A stretch of 64,000 nucleotides of DNA from the NCBI GenBank assembly GCA_039000515.1, contig JBCFYV010011135.1, positions 26,096,419 through 26,160,418 on the forward strand, given 5' to 3'. Origin of the DNA: Timema cristinae (taxonomy: Eukaryota; Arthropoda; Insecta; Phasmatodea; Timematidae). Below the pieces are notes generated by a model. That model worked only from the letters and a program-made list of their open reading frames with translations, was not told the origin of the DNA and did not search any database. This document shows positions 1-10,707 of this stretch, piece by piece (the first letter of the stretch is position 1; each line of letters opens with the position of its first letter). Both the position numbers and the translations under genes were made by a program.

Positions 1-250
1 CTAGAGTTTCTCTGAGTGAGATAGAAAGAACCTACCAATATTGCCAGGAAAGGTATTTTCACACACCTTCCAGGGTTCTTTTACATTCCATAATTCACAT
101 GGGACCGATGGCTTTATACTTTCCCTCCGAGGGAAGTTATGCTACGGATTTCTTATCGCTCAAGAGAAATCTTTTAACCTCGTCTGGGTTTGAACCCACG
201 ATTATCTGGCACTGATGCGAGCACTTTACCTCAATATACACGAGATTAGA
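1..250 (-). mobile_element. SINE-E copy, cut by window edge
   Basis: tRNA-derived SINE read on the minus strand. A B-box-like GGTTCAAACCC lies at about 186-196, followed toward the left by the family body (TTCCCTCCGAGGGAAGT and CTTCCAGGGTTCTTTTACA as seen on the plus strand). Other copies at 17.2, 25.1, 44.3, 45.7, 57.6 and 62.0 kb define the family. The 3' end is lost at the window edge. Confidence 0.75.
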
Positions 251-935
251 ACTCATTTATTAAGGCAGAGTTTCTGATGGACGGGTAGAAATGATCAGCT
301 ACATAGATGGGATCAATTAAAACCACGAGCTCTCAAATAACGTTGCCATCTTTGACTTGGGGAGCGCATTTCCCATCTTATCAACCGATATTTCAACTGG
401 TGCTATATTTAACACATATTGAACTGCCTAAGGTAGCGGTCGACAACCAACGGCCCACGAGAATGGGCCAAACAAAAACTATTCTGTTCATAGGAATAAA
501 CTAATAACTAATTAACCAGTAAACCCGTGTGAAACTTTCGCACATTCAACCTTCCCCCCCCCAAAAAGGATTTAATCTTTTGTTGGGTTGTTTAAATTAA
601 ATACTCAGCAAAGTGTATAGACAAAATTTAAAAGATAGTTTATTTTTGGTAATTGATACAAAACATTGTTAGATTTTTCTATTACCTTACATTTTAAACA
701 AAAATGGGTTTTAACGTAAACTGAGTATGCTATGTCAGAAGTCGTTAAAGAATCCTATCCACTGATACATTATTTATGGCTGTAGGCCTTTTATTAGTTG
801 AGAAAAAGAGATGTTGACATCATAATATATAGAATCTACGAGAAATGAAAATTTAAAAAATTTCTGCTCATTATTTTTTTTTTAAATAGAACTGGCCAAT
901 TTTTGTTTGTTTTTAATCCATACGGTCCACGATGT
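251..935. other. A/T-rich stretch, no feature seen
   Basis: The only ORF is 65 codons and has no recognisable similarity. Short homopolymers (C8 near 549, T9-10 near 870) are the only structure noticed. Confidence 0.6.
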
Positions 936-1190
936 AAAAAAAAAAAGGTAGACAATTCCTGGATTCAAGGCGTCACTTTCGTGTTAGTATGGTCTGCTGA
1001 AGACGGGGGATATCTGGGTTCAAGTCCTTGTCAGGTTTTATTTTTTTCTGAATGTTCACCCACTCTCTTTCCGAGCAAATGCGGGTAGATTATCTACAGT
1101 ATGCTTCCTTCCTAATTCCTACCTCATTAGAATAATCGTCTTAAACTCGTACGTGTACAACCTGAACAAATAGTAAGACGCAGTGATTTT
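936..1190 (+). mobile_element. SINE-A, old diverged copy
   Basis: The order of motifs matches SINE-A: a tRNA-like head with GACGGGGGATAT and GGTTCAAGTCC, then CACTCTC and CAAATGCGGGTA, then a degenerate tail ACAACCTGAACAAATAGTAAG. Many substitutions suggest age. Confidence 0.7.
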
Positions 1191-1374
1191 TAAAAATGAA
1201 ACTAATATTTTCAACACATAAATCAGAGAGATATAAAGTTTATTCAGTACAAGATGATCTAATAAAATATTTGACGTGTGGAGGGAAGACTATCTCCCTA
1301 ATCAAGCATCATGAATTTGTGTACGTTTAAAATAATTGAAACTGAATAAATATAAGTTTACCAAAATTAATCAG

Positions 1375-1720
1375 AATAAATATAAAATAATTTGGAACAC
1401 GCCAGAATAGACCCGACTAAACCAAAACAAACCATAGTGCACCAGAATAAACTAGAGATAATTAATATAAGCACGGGTAAACCGGAAATAACTAGAATAA
1501 ACCAGAATAAATCCCAGAACTAGAGTAAACCAGAATAAACCGGAATACACAAGAATAAGCCAGAGTTGACCAGATAATTGAGATTAATCCAAAGTAATCT
1601 AGGATAAACTATGATGAATACAGATGAATCGGAAAGAATGAATAATGAGGGGTACGAGCAGCTCTGAACCAGGATAAATCAAATCTAGTCAAACTAATCC
1701 GGAATGAACCAGACGATGTC
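1375..1720. repeat. Degenerate ~10-bp tandem repeat (AAACCAGAAT-like)
   Basis: The words ACCAGAATAA, ACCGGAATA, ACTAGAATAA and AACCAGGATAAAT recur at about 10-bp spacing or multiples of it for some 340 bp. It looks like an old short-period minisatellite that has decayed by point mutation and indels. Confidence 0.65.
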
Positions 1721-2177
1721 CAAACATCTTGAGGAGAGTGTTAGAAAGACGCCCGTTGTGTCTGGCGTCCTCGCGGCTTGGTTTAGGCCCTCTTGTTGCC
1801 GCCACCGAGCCCGCCTGGTATATCGATCCCAGAAAGCGAAGCCCTCTTTTCTTCGTCACCATTTGCTACTCCGTTAGAAAGAGAGGGTAACTAGACAAGA
1901 GTTGGCAAGAGGAACGCCGGCATAGCTAGTTCGTTGTGACCTTCATTTGACATTGAAGTCTTCCTTCCCCTCTCTAAAAGGTCCGATGCCGACTGATTTC
2001 CCCTATATTCTTTCTTTCTTTCTTTCTAGAACTTGTCTTGTATGTGTACATATGTCGTGTTGTTTCTTTATCTGTCATATTATTATATCCATAAGTTTTT
2101 AACGTTTTAATCATATATCTCTCTTTCTCTCTCTTATAATATATCTACACTGTTAAAAATATAAATAATATATTTTA
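1721..2177. other. Locally G+C-rich segment then pyrimidine-rich tract
   Basis: Positions 1740-1960 are richer in G+C and CpG than the surroundings, followed by TTTC and CTCT-rich DNA to about 2130. No ORF of note. It could be a relic of an exon, promoter or transposon; nothing lets me decide. Confidence 0.35.
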
Positions 2178-2428
2178 TAGCACCACGTCTTACTACCGGT
2201 TCGGGTTTTACGCTTATGTACTAATTACGCTAACTTGCTAAGGACGAGGCAGGTTGAATTTAAAGGAAATGTACCTGCATCTATGTGGAGGTAGAGTGGA
2301 AAACCTTGTATGGGGAAAAAAAACCACTCTCAGTACACCAGACAGGGATTCGAACCACAATTTCTCTGTAATATGCAGTCTAGTCTATTGCAAAAGTGAC
2401 GCCTTAGACCAGATGGCCACCGGAATGG
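2178..2428 (-). mobile_element. SINE-A, near full length
   Basis: Read on the minus strand: GGTGGCCATCTGGTCTAAGG head, B-box-like GGTTCGAATCC, CACTCT and CTCCACATAGATGCAGG body, and the family tail with CCGAACCGGTAGTAAGACG. The head lies at the right end. Confidence 0.85.
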
Positions 2429-2429
2429 T

Positions 2430-2463
2430 ATATTATATATATATATATAATATATAATAATAT

Positions 2464-2497
<34 letters not shown>
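2430..2497. repeat. (AT)n microsatellite
   Basis: Nearly uninterrupted AT dinucleotides broken by short TAATAATATT segments. It directly abuts the head end of the SINE-A copy on its left. Confidence 0.95.
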
Positions 2498-2499
<2 letters not shown>

Positions 2500-2634
2500 T
2501 GCCAGGAGGTGACTATATATACTTGGGGCTTTGGATGAGATAGACTTTACATTTTTAGGGGTGGGAGACAATTTAAAAAAAATTAATGTTACCCTCACTT
2601 ATCATTACTGATATTACATATATGGAGCCTAATC

Positions 2635-3000
2635 CAACATAACCCCTTAAAAGCGTACATCACACGTCAACCAACTCTGTGATGTAGTCGGTTAGAAATA
2701 GTAAATTTACACCAACACATTGCACGTGGATCATTTTGATTAAACATTAATGGAGATAAAGAGTTAATAGAAGTTCCTAATACTGAACATTGTTGAAATA
2801 TTAAATGATATTTGGATAAAAACTGCATTGAAAAGGCCGTTTTTTGACCATTTTAGAATGTCTTCACAGATAAGCACTGTGCACAAATCTTCATTCTGTC
2901 ATAACAGGGACATACTGTAGTTATTAACAAGAAACTTTGTCGCTTTGTCCCCCATCGTCACCGCGGGAAATGTCGAGTAATCATTCAAATACGAATGTAC
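2635..3000 (-). repeat. Repeat K, partial copy
   Basis: The reverse complement matches 46.4-47.1 kb almost base for base over about 360 bp, including TCATTCTGTCATAACAGGG and the run CGCTTTGTCCCCCATCGTCACC. It ends at about 3000 within ATTCGTATTTGAATGATTACTC, where the 46.4-kb copy continues. Confidence 0.9.
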
Positions 3001-3650
3001 TATACTGTCAGTCTTTAGTTTAAGGCCAGAGTGTTAAATGTGGCAACTCCGCATGTAGTGACATCATATGAGACCTACAATCTGCTGGTTCTTACGGAAT
3101 TGTGTGAATATTTACAGTTTTCTTGATTAAAAAACTGATGAGTCACTTTAAACGATAATGACACTTAATATAAATATGTTTTACTTATATCATCAAACGA
3201 AAATACTTCTGAGGTTGAAAAATACAACAAATAAACATGTAAATAATAGTTTTAAAATAATTTTTTCTACTTAGGGATAATTTAATGATCACAAACACGA
3301 TTTGAATATTATGGTTCCGGCTCTAATACTCATTTCTTTTTGTAGTCCTATAGCAAATATTTTAAATTAAATAAAGAGCGTTATTTATGTAATTGCTTTG
3401 AGCACTTCCCAGCCTTAGGATTTAGAATTTTCAAACATTACTTTTGTATATTATCTGGACTTTTCTTCTTTTTTGAACACTTTCACTGCGAAGTTTATCA
3501 TTCCTATATTTGATGTAGCTTATAAGAGGTGTGTTTTCCAAGCGTTGACGAAACCAAATACAATAATTCACGCAAGGAATTACAACAAAAACAGTTGTTA
3601 ATAAATTCATCTAAATCTGGATCCTTAACACAATAATAATAATAATAATA
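3001..3650. other. A/T-rich stretch, no feature seen
   Basis: No significant ORF, tandem repeat or family member was recognised. A (TAA)n run near 3631-3650 belongs to the tail of the adjacent SINE. Confidence 0.55.
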
Positions 3651-3897
3651 ATTAGCACCGCGTCTTACTACCCATTCGGGTTATACGCTTTAAGTACTAA
3701 TTACGCTAATGGATTAGGAATTGGGAAGGATGAATTATAGGAAGTGAACCCGCATTTGCGTGGAGGGAGAGTGGAAAACCATTTAGGAAAAAACCACCCC
3801 AGTTCACCCAACCGAGATTCGAACCACGATCTCCCCTTTCTCAGCAGTCAAGCCACACGACAAGCGCGTTAGCCGACTACGCCACCGAGGCGGGTTG
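3651..3897 (-). mobile_element. SINE-A2, full length
   Basis: Subtype A2, with head CCCGCCTCGGTGGCGTAG and TCGGCTAACGCGCTTG. The head has A-box-like TGGCGTAGTCGGC and B-box-like GGTTCGAATCTC, as in class II tRNAs. The body reads GGGTGAACTGGGGTGG, CTCTCCCTCCACGCAAATG; the tail contains CGAATGGGTAGTAAGACGCG and ends in (TTA)n. Well preserved compared with the A copies. Confidence 0.9.
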
Positions 3898-3946
3898 GAT
3901 CCTTACAAATGTATTTATACGCCAAACACAGGAAGAGTTTATTTTT

Positions 3947-4425
3947 TATCACTGCCTCTATGACCCGTCTGGGTTTTTCGCCTATCTACTTATTACGCTA
4001 ATGGTTTTAGGGATGAGTAATGTAATATTTCTTTGGTGCCAAGGAAAAAAGAGTAAAAGTTAAAAAAAAAATTGTTCAAAATGAGATAAGTCAATATTTA
4101 CATTCTCCTTGGCCAGAACAGCCATTTTGTACAAGTAGTATGTCATACTCAACCTTATTGGTGGAAAAGTTCCATTTTATCTTTATAGTATAGGTAGATA
4201 CATCTGTTTTCTTTTGGTTCTACATTTTAGTACAAGTCAAGTTACATTTTTTGACTTAAACTCTTTTTACCTGGAACCAAAGATTTATTAAAAGTATATC
4301 CTCATTTGTAAAAAAAAAACACCCTCAATAAACCCGACCGAGATTCGAACCTTGGCCTATCCATTATCTGTAGTCTGGTCTACTGTGAGACTAGCGCCCT
4401 AGATCATGCGGCAACCAAAATGGGT
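3947..4425 (-). mobile_element. SINE-A split by a DNA element
   Basis: The tail and body (3947-4029) and the head plus body (4284-4425) are collinear with the SINE-A consensus but are separated by about 254 bp with inverted ends. The SINE must therefore predate the insertion. Confidence 0.8.
4030..4283. mobile_element. MITE-like element inside SINE-A
   Basis: The ends TCTTTGGTGCCAAGG and CCTGGAACCAAAGA are imperfect inverted repeats continuing for about 35-40 bp (AAAAAGAGTAAAAGTTAAA against its partner). The segment interrupts an otherwise collinear SINE-A. The target duplication is unclear because the site is A/T-rich. It has no coding capacity, so it is non-autonomous; its superfamily is not assignable. 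Confidence 0.75.
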
Positions 4426-4959
4426 GCACAGAAAAGTTGCTTCAGATTTTTGTGTTGAAGAAATTTAATTTTTAAATTTTCTGTTATTAAAATCTATATT
4501 ATTGTATGTCATTAACTCCTACCGTCAAAATGGTTTTTGATGGCTAGTTAGTCATCTTCTGGTAAGATTATTGAAATATTAAGCATAACTGTCGAGCCCA
4601 ACTAAAAAATCAATGCAACGATTGCATTCCAATCGAAAAGACAATTTGTAGTAACCTAAGCGTAAGCACACAAAGCAAAGGATTCTGCGATCACGTCAGC
4701 TGTTAGTTGAAAATCACTAATTACATCCACAAAATTTTCATATAAAAATTATTGTATGTTTTGCTATATGTTCCAAAACATAATGCAATAGAAGCACAAA
4801 TCCCGTAAAATTTCAAATCAAGTAAATGACAGTTTTTACACGAAAAATAAACATCCCGCAGAGTAAAACTACGACACTAAACTATTGCAAGTGGCTTTGT
4901 TGACAGGCCTCAACGCCATTTTGCCAAACTTCAGTATTCTGGCCTGTAAATAAAGACTG
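4426..4959. other. A/T-rich stretch, no feature seen
   Basis: No ORF or repeat-family match was recognised between the split SINE-A and the K fragment. Confidence 0.5.
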
Positions 4960-5042
4960 TCATGACTGCACACATTTCTAGTCTTTTCTTTTCCTTTTTC
5001 ATTCTCATATCTCGCGCGAGCCAGGAGCTGAGTTGGGCCTGC
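4960..5042 (-). repeat. Repeat K, terminal fragment
   Basis: CTGCACACATTTCT, GTCTTTTC and CTCGCGCGAGCC, ending in GAGTTGGGCCTG, are the inverted form of the left end of K at 46.4 and 63.9 kb. Confidence 0.75.
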
Positions 5043-5275
5043 TCGCTCTTAAATACTTAGAATCATATTCAAAATAATCTGGTGAACTTTAAAATAAATT
5101 CAAGATTTTCATTCCAGCCCAAATTCACACACTTTTTTTTTTTTTTCAATAATTTGTTCAATATTCAAAGTTGGCACTGCATGAACCTAGGGTGTAGATA
5201 GTTCGTTAGTTCTCAGCACATAGCAAGTAGAGAGTGGTGTAAAGTAATAGATTAATATAGGCCTACTTGTTGTCA

Positions 5276-6384
5276 TCTCTGAGGAACTGTATGGTTACTA
5301 TTGGGAAACAGCTTGTCATTCTCTTGTTTTCATGTGGTCAATCTTCAAATATAATCTCTGAGGGAACTGTATGGTTACTATTGGTAAACAGCTTGTCATT
5401 CTCTTGTTTTCATGTGGTCAATTTCAAATATAATCTCTGAGGGAACTGTATGGTTACTATTGGGAAACAGCTTGTCATTCTCTTGTTTTCATGTGGTCAA
5501 TCTTCAAATATAATCTCTGAGGGAACTGTATGGTTACTATTGGGAAACAGCTTGTCATTCTCTTGTTTTCATGTGGTCAATCTTCAAATATCATCTCTGA
5601 GAGAACTGTATGGTTACTATTGGAAACAGCTTGTCATTCTCTTGTTTTCATGTGGTCAATCTTCAAATATCATCTCTGAGAGAACTGTATGGTTACTATT
5701 GGTAAACAGCTTGTCATTCTCTTGTTTTCATGTGGTCAATCTTCAAATATCATCTCTGAGGGAACTGTTGGTTACTATTGGGAAACAGCTTGTCATTCTC
5801 TTGTTTTCATGTGGTCAATCTTCAAATATCATCTCTGAGAGAACTGTATGGTTACTATTGGGAAACAGCTTGTCATTCTCTTGTTTTCATGTGGTCAATC
5901 TTCAAATATCATCTCTGAGAGAACTGTATGGTTACTATTGGTAAACAGCTTGTCATTCTCTTGTTTTCATGTGGTCAATCTTCAAATATCATCTCTGAGG
6001 GAACTGTGTGGTTACTATTGGGAAACAGCTGGTCATTCTCTTGTTTTCATGTGGTCAATCTTCAAATATCATCTCTGAGAGAACTGTATGGTTACTATTG
6101 GGAAACAGCTTGTCATTCTCTTGTTTTCATGTGGTCAATCTTCAAATATCATCTCTGAGAGAACTGTATGGTTACTATTGGGAAACAGCTTGTCATTCTC
6201 TTGTTTTCATGTGGTCAATCTTCAAATATCATCTCTGAGGAACTGTATGGTTACTATTGGGAAACAGCTTGTCATCTCTTGTTTTCATGTGGTCAATCTT
6301 CAAATATCATCTCTGAGGAACTGTATGGTTACTATTGGGAAACAGCTTGACATTCTCGTGTTTTAATGTGGTCAATCTTCCTTC
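5276..6384. repeat. 80-bp minisatellite, 14 units
   Basis: Fourteen head-to-tail units of about 80 bp, each with GGTTACTATTGGGAAACAGC and TTCATGTGGTCAATCTTC. The first four carry ATAATCTCTGAGGG; later ones carry ATCATCTCTGAGAG, so at least two unit variants spread locally. Because 80 is not a multiple of three, the frames of up to 164 codons across it are frame-cycling artefacts. Confidence 0.97.
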
Positions 6385-7235
6385 GAATATAAGACAAATT
6401 TTGCATCGCTGCTTAGTCAAGGTTGCCAGTGGCTACGTCTTACTCGAGCACACCACCTTCAGACATAACTTAGAGTGAGGAGAGTTGTCAACAGTTGACA
6501 GAGAGAGCGAAGATAAATACACTTTTATATTCATAAAATGTAACATTTAAAGAGCTAGCCTGATATATTCACGTTTTTACGCCACCATTAGGGTGACATT
6601 AGATATAACATTCAATTGGGTCCAAGTTTTCTGCTTTGTATTATAATAATTAAAAAGGGAGGATGTCTTATTCTATAAATTAAAAACTTTTGTTGTTTTA
6701 TAGTTTTTTATTTTAAGTAGATAAACACTTTTTTAGAAAGATATTTCCAACGTTGTAGATTTTAATAAAATCCCAACTCTTACGTTATATGCATGATACT
6801 TCCCCGACACGTGAGATTTAGAACATAGATTAAGATGTCATAGAACTACCTACACGGCTCCTCGTCAGAAGGAAAGTGAAGAGATGCGTACCCTGAAGGG
6901 GTATATCAATCGACATTTCCTTCTCGAAGCTTCCCAAAAGAAACAAGGTGCAGTCATCCAGGTTCGTTTCTGTCCACAAAACTGCGTTGTCTTTTTAAAA
7001 AGAAACTTATAAAGATGTCGCCATACCTTGCAACTTAACAACTTAACACAAATAAATCTTACTACCCACTCTCATTTAAAATATCGTAATTTTGAATAAA
7101 GATGTGAATAATAAATTATTGAGATGTATAATTTCCATATCATTACAAAGATCTGCAGCTTCCTCAACTATGATATTGGATGGTTTTACGGTCATTGACA
7201 GCCAACAAGGGAATGCCGGTCTGTTACGCTAGCAC
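6385..7235. other. No feature seen
   Basis: No significant ORF or repeat match in about 850 bp of mixed-composition DNA. It may be unique sequence. Confidence 0.5.
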
Positions 7236-7335
7236 CATGTGTGTGTGTGTGTGTGTGTGTGTGTTGTGTGTGTCATAGAAGTAGGGACAGGGATGCTTGT
7301 GTTGAGTTGCGTGGGGGGGGAGGGGGGGGGGAAGG
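7236..7335. repeat. (GT)n microsatellite and G-rich run
   Basis: GT dinucleotides at about 7237-7271, then a G-rich tract with G9-type runs near 7312-7332 that could form a quadruplex. The surrounding ORFs on both strands have no recognisable content. Confidence 0.9.
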
Positions 7336-7734
7336 GCCGAATATCTTGCCAACCCCTCAGGTCCATACAACGCCAACTTTAACGTCTCGTAGCACCGCCA
7401 TTTTTGTCGTCACTAATCCTAAGATTGCGTGAAAATACTAATCTTGTCACCCCACAAACTGTATAACTGTTAACCTGGTAATCTGAATAATCCACGATCG
7501 ATGGTTTGGCCATCCCTGGAAGACTAGACGTCGTGGGTGGATTGTCCAAACATTTGAAGAGTATAAAGTCCAAAAGAAACGTGACGTCCATTTTTAATCG
7601 GGTACTTGAGGCGTTGGTTCTCCTCGTGCGCTGGTTGAAGTGCATGGACAAACTTTGGATGAGTACTACAAGTACAAACAGATAGATAGACACACAGGCA
7701 GAATTGTAACACTTTTTTTTTCTACTTTCTTGTG

Positions 7735-8130
7735 ACCCCTAAGAGAGAGAGAGACTATTGTGATCGTCAAAGAAAAAAAAAAATCGAGATTTTGACGTTT
7801 CATGACCCCTCTGAACTCAAAAAAACATGTTTTTTTTTTCTTTCACGATGCCGTTTGTCTCGCTGCATCTAAGCCTAGAGTCGAAAACATTTTACCAATT
7901 AGGGATGAAACTTGGTATCTAGGTTTTTCATAAGTTTACCAAGAGGTTTTTTTGGAATTATATATACAATCCTAAATTTAATGGTACCTAATTTAGCTGC
8001 TTAAGTACAAAAAGAGAAAAATAAAAAGATTTGATCAAAGTTGGATCAAGCGATTTTGATTGAAATTTGTTTCTAGACACTGTTTAGGATTATAAATAAA
8101 ATAGTGCATCTCATTTCCCCGTGAAAAGTG
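7735..8130 (+). repeat. Repeat I, copy 1
   Basis: Aligns with 52.77-53.18 kb: TTTTGACGTTT and ATGACCCC, a TTTCACGATGCCGT counterpart, TTACCAATTAGGG, TTTTCATAAGTTTACC and the ending ATAAATAAAATAGTGC with CCCCGTGAAAAGTGCC. Divergence is high. It recalls dispersed elements ending in CTGTCTGTCTGT tracts; class unknown. Confidence 0.7.
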
Positions 8131-8146
8131 CCTTAATTTTACCTTA

Positions 8147-8800
8147 TTATTTATTATTATTATTAATAATAATAATATGATTTATTTGTTCTGTCTTAGA
8201 CAGGTCCATTCCTTTTGTCAGTGAACTTAGACCGCCAATCCTCCTGTCCTCTGCCTCCACCTTCAGCTTCCAGAAGTTTCTTCTCTCCTTCAAGTCATCC
8301 AATATTAGGATCCTCTTTCCTCCTAAGCTTCTTTTTCCCTCAACCTTTCCTTCTATAACGTCGTGTAGAAGAAAGTTTCTCCTAAAGCTGTGTATTGATA
8401 CAGTTTCCTTTGTACCGAAGAATCGCATCCAAAATGGTTCTCTTCTTAACCACTCTTCATTTGTCCCCTGTCTGTCCGTTCTGATCTTCTCAAGTCTTCT
8501 CCAGCACCACATTTCACAGCTCTCCAAGTATTTCTTTTTCTATATTCCTAAAAGTCAAATTTCTGCTCCATATGTAGCATTTCATCCGTTTCTTCCTCAA
8601 TTTCCAAACCCAACTTGATGGTCAGTAGTAACCTCTTCTTGTTTAAATATTCCTTGGTTATGGTGATCCTTAATCTTATTTACTTGGTGCAGTAGGGATC
8701 CTTTGTCAGCAGACCTCCCTGGTACTTGACCTGCTCAATGTTTTCCAACTCGTAGATTCCAGTTTTTATTTTCAGTGGCTCTTCATCTACTCAAGTGAAA
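8147..8800 (-). mobile_element. LINE-1 remnant: end of a non-LTR reverse transcriptase ORF
   Basis: The minus strand encodes, with frameshifts, the C-terminal part of a non-LTR retrotransposon ORF2. In order: IYELENIEQVKYQGG (post-catalytic QVxxxKYLG block), a segment ending EMLHM/KCYIWS, then ESCEMWCWRRLEKIRTDRQ and, about 50 residues on, DVIEGKVEGKRSLGGKR, followed by LDDLKERRNFWKLK. This CEMWCWRR...DDLKE order is typical of insect endonuclease-reverse transcriptase elements, probably RTE/L1-like. A 126-codon frame (8147-8527) is the longest intact piece; upstream frames are broken and the catalytic part is absent. Not a host gene. Confidence 0.85.
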
Positions 8801-8889
8801 AATTCCAATTATTATATCTCTGATACTATTTGAGATATGAAATAACATATTATACCATAATGTTAGGACTCTTAAAAATAAACCACCTT

Positions 8890-8932
8890 TAATTTTAAAT
8901 ATTATATATATATATATATATATATAATACTA
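8890..8932. repeat. (AT)n microsatellite
   Basis: About 30 bp of TA repeats at the end of the family G copy on its right; family G ends in TATA-like sequence at other sites too. Confidence 0.9.
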
Positions 8933-9272
8933 CTATAAATCCACATGGCTGACTCACTCACTGACATTAATATATATCCACTTCCAGATGAGCTAGAATC
9001 TTAAAATTTGGCAAACTTATAGCTTTTAGCCTGTAACCGACGGAAAGATTCCGAAATTTAAAAAATTTAATTTTTAACTCCGAAAAAAAATATTCAAAAT
9101 GTCGGATCAACTTTAAAGTTGGTACGGACCTTTCTTTGGAGGTCTCTTGTGGTTAAACGGTAAGACCTATCAAAAAACGGCTCTGGAATTACATTAGTTC
9201 ACATCCACTTGCGAAGAAAGTTCACCGAGGGTTTGAGGGCGGTGCCCCTCAACGATCAAAGCGAGTATTTTA
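8928..9272 (-). mobile_element. Family G element, inverted copy
   Basis: Starts ATACTACTATAAATCCACATGG, then TGACTCACTCACTGACATTAA, CAGATGAGCTAGAA, GGTCTCTTGTGGTTAAACGG and GATCAAAGCGAGTAT at the right. The same order, reversed, recurs at 10.4, 42.3, 54.9 and 58.6 kb. No coding frame. The ends TACTM.../...AGTATA suggest a short inverted terminus with a TA site. Confidence 0.85.
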
Positions 9273-9300
9273 CAAAAGCGACGTTTCCTAGCTATAAGCA

Positions 9301-9585
9301 AATCTGTTATTTTAAATTGATGTATTAGCAATGGGGGAGGATGTAGTTGAAGGGGTGGATTTAATTGTTCTGCTCCTGTACAGTGATTTTTCTTTTTTTA
9401 CTCAATATGTTTCTTTGACAGTGTATATTATTTCATTTATATTCTACGGTGAAATGTGATGCTCTCTTTTCCATTTATGTTAATGCAACAATGAGTAGTA
9501 TCTAGTTTCATAGATCTTACGAGTTTTAGGTAGATTTCTCCCCATGTCATGTCAAACAAGTACAATTTAATCATTATTATTATTA
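9301..9585. other. Spacer between G and SINE-B
   Basis: No feature recognised except a short (ATT)n at the right, which is the SINE-B tail. Confidence 0.5.
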
Positions 9586-9867
9586 GCACCGTGTCTTACT
9601 ACCCGTTCGGGTTATATGCACTTACTCTAATGTGTAATGGTAGGGTGATTGTGAGATGAGATGAAGGACCTACAGTTTAACGTGGGATCTGAACCACGGT
9701 GGAGGCCTGGTATTCCACACATTCACAAGTTGTGATTAATACACGTCTTGTCAGAGGTGAAGGAAGGGTTTGGTACTCGGATAAATCTGTGCTGGGACCG
9801 AGGATTGAACCCTGGACCCCAAAATAGAAGTCTAACACCTTAGGCTACTCCTAGACCGCCAGGTCAC
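9586..9867 (-). mobile_element. SINE-B, full length
   Basis: On the minus strand: head GGTGACCTGGCGGTCTAGG with B-box-like GGTTCAATCCTCGGTCCC, body CAGATTTATCCGAGTACC, CACAACTTGTGAATG, GTGGTTCAGATCCCACG and TAAACTGTAGGTCC, then the tail shared with SINE-A (CCCGAACGGGTAGTAAGAC). Ends in (AAT)n. Confidence 0.92.
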
Positions 9868-10017
9868 CTACAGTTTAATTACTTCCAAAAGCTATTAATT
9901 GCTTTGTCTAGTGAAGTGATCTTTTAAAGAAATTTTTAACGAACACTAACTGAATACTGTTGACTACATAACAACACAGTTCACTGACTAGCCTAAAACT
10001 GGACACTTTTTTTTTAA

Positions 10018-10272
10018 TCACTGTGTCTTCCTACCTGTTCAGACAATACTTGTAGGCCTATATGATAACTATTCTAATGGCGTAGGGATGAGGAAAGAAG
10101 CATTTTAGAGGTAATCTACCCGCATTTGCTTGGAAGGAGAGTGGGAAACCATTTAGGTAAAAATAACACCCTCCATAGACCCGACTGGGACCTGAACTCT
10201 GATCTCCCCGTTAAAGGCAGGCCAGTTCGACATGAGCGTGACGCCTTGGACCATTCGTCCACAGAAGCGGGG
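10018..10272 (-). mobile_element. SINE-A, diverged
   Basis: Body CTCTCCTTCCAAGCAAATGC and a damaged head on the minus strand; the tail palindrome is disrupted (TGTTCAGACAATAC). Old copy. Confidence 0.75.
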
Positions 10273-10365
10273 TTCCTTATGGATTATTCTGTAATTAATC
10301 TTAACATTATTAACTAAACGGCTTGGTAACGTAAATACAATTTTTATTATTTATATGTGTATATA

Positions 10366-10706
10366 TACTCGCTTTGCTCGTCGAGGGGCTCCGCCCCCAA
10401 ACCCCCAGTGGGTTTCTTTGCAAGTGAATGTAAACTAATGTAATTCCATAGCAGTTTTTTTAATAGGTCTTACCGTTTAGCCACAAGAGATCTCCAAAGA
10501 AAGGTCCGCACCGACTTTAAAGTTGCTCCACAATTTTGAATTTTTTTCGGATGTTAAAAATTAAAATTTAAAATTTTTGGAATTTTTCCGTAGGTTAAAG
10601 GCTAGAAGCTACAAGTTCGCCAAATTTCAAGTTTCTAGCTCATCTGGAAGTGGGTAAACATTAATGTCAGGGAGTGAGTTAGCCATTTGGCTTGATAGTA
10701 GTATAA
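10366..10706 (+). mobile_element. Family G element, near full length
   Basis: Begins CTCGCTTTGCTCGTCGAGG with GGGGCTCCGCCCCC, a G/C hairpin, then CTTACCGTTTAGCC, GCACCGACTTTAAAGTTGC, AGCTCATCTGGAAGTGGGT and the end GAGTGAGTTAGCC...GTAGTATA. About 340 bp. The best reference copy for the family in this window. Confidence 0.88.
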
Positions 10707-10707
10707 T

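Noticed and set aside
5450..6366. Overlapping frames of 60-164 codons with repeated MVTIGKQLV peptides
   Set aside because: They are the three frames of an 80-bp tandem repeat cycling through one another. No unit-length frame is preserved and there is no sign of a gene.
8147..8527. 126-codon minus-strand frame as a host gene
   Set aside because: It matches the C-terminal order of insect LINE ORF2 proteins, is frameshifted upstream, and has a second degraded copy at 11.9 kb.
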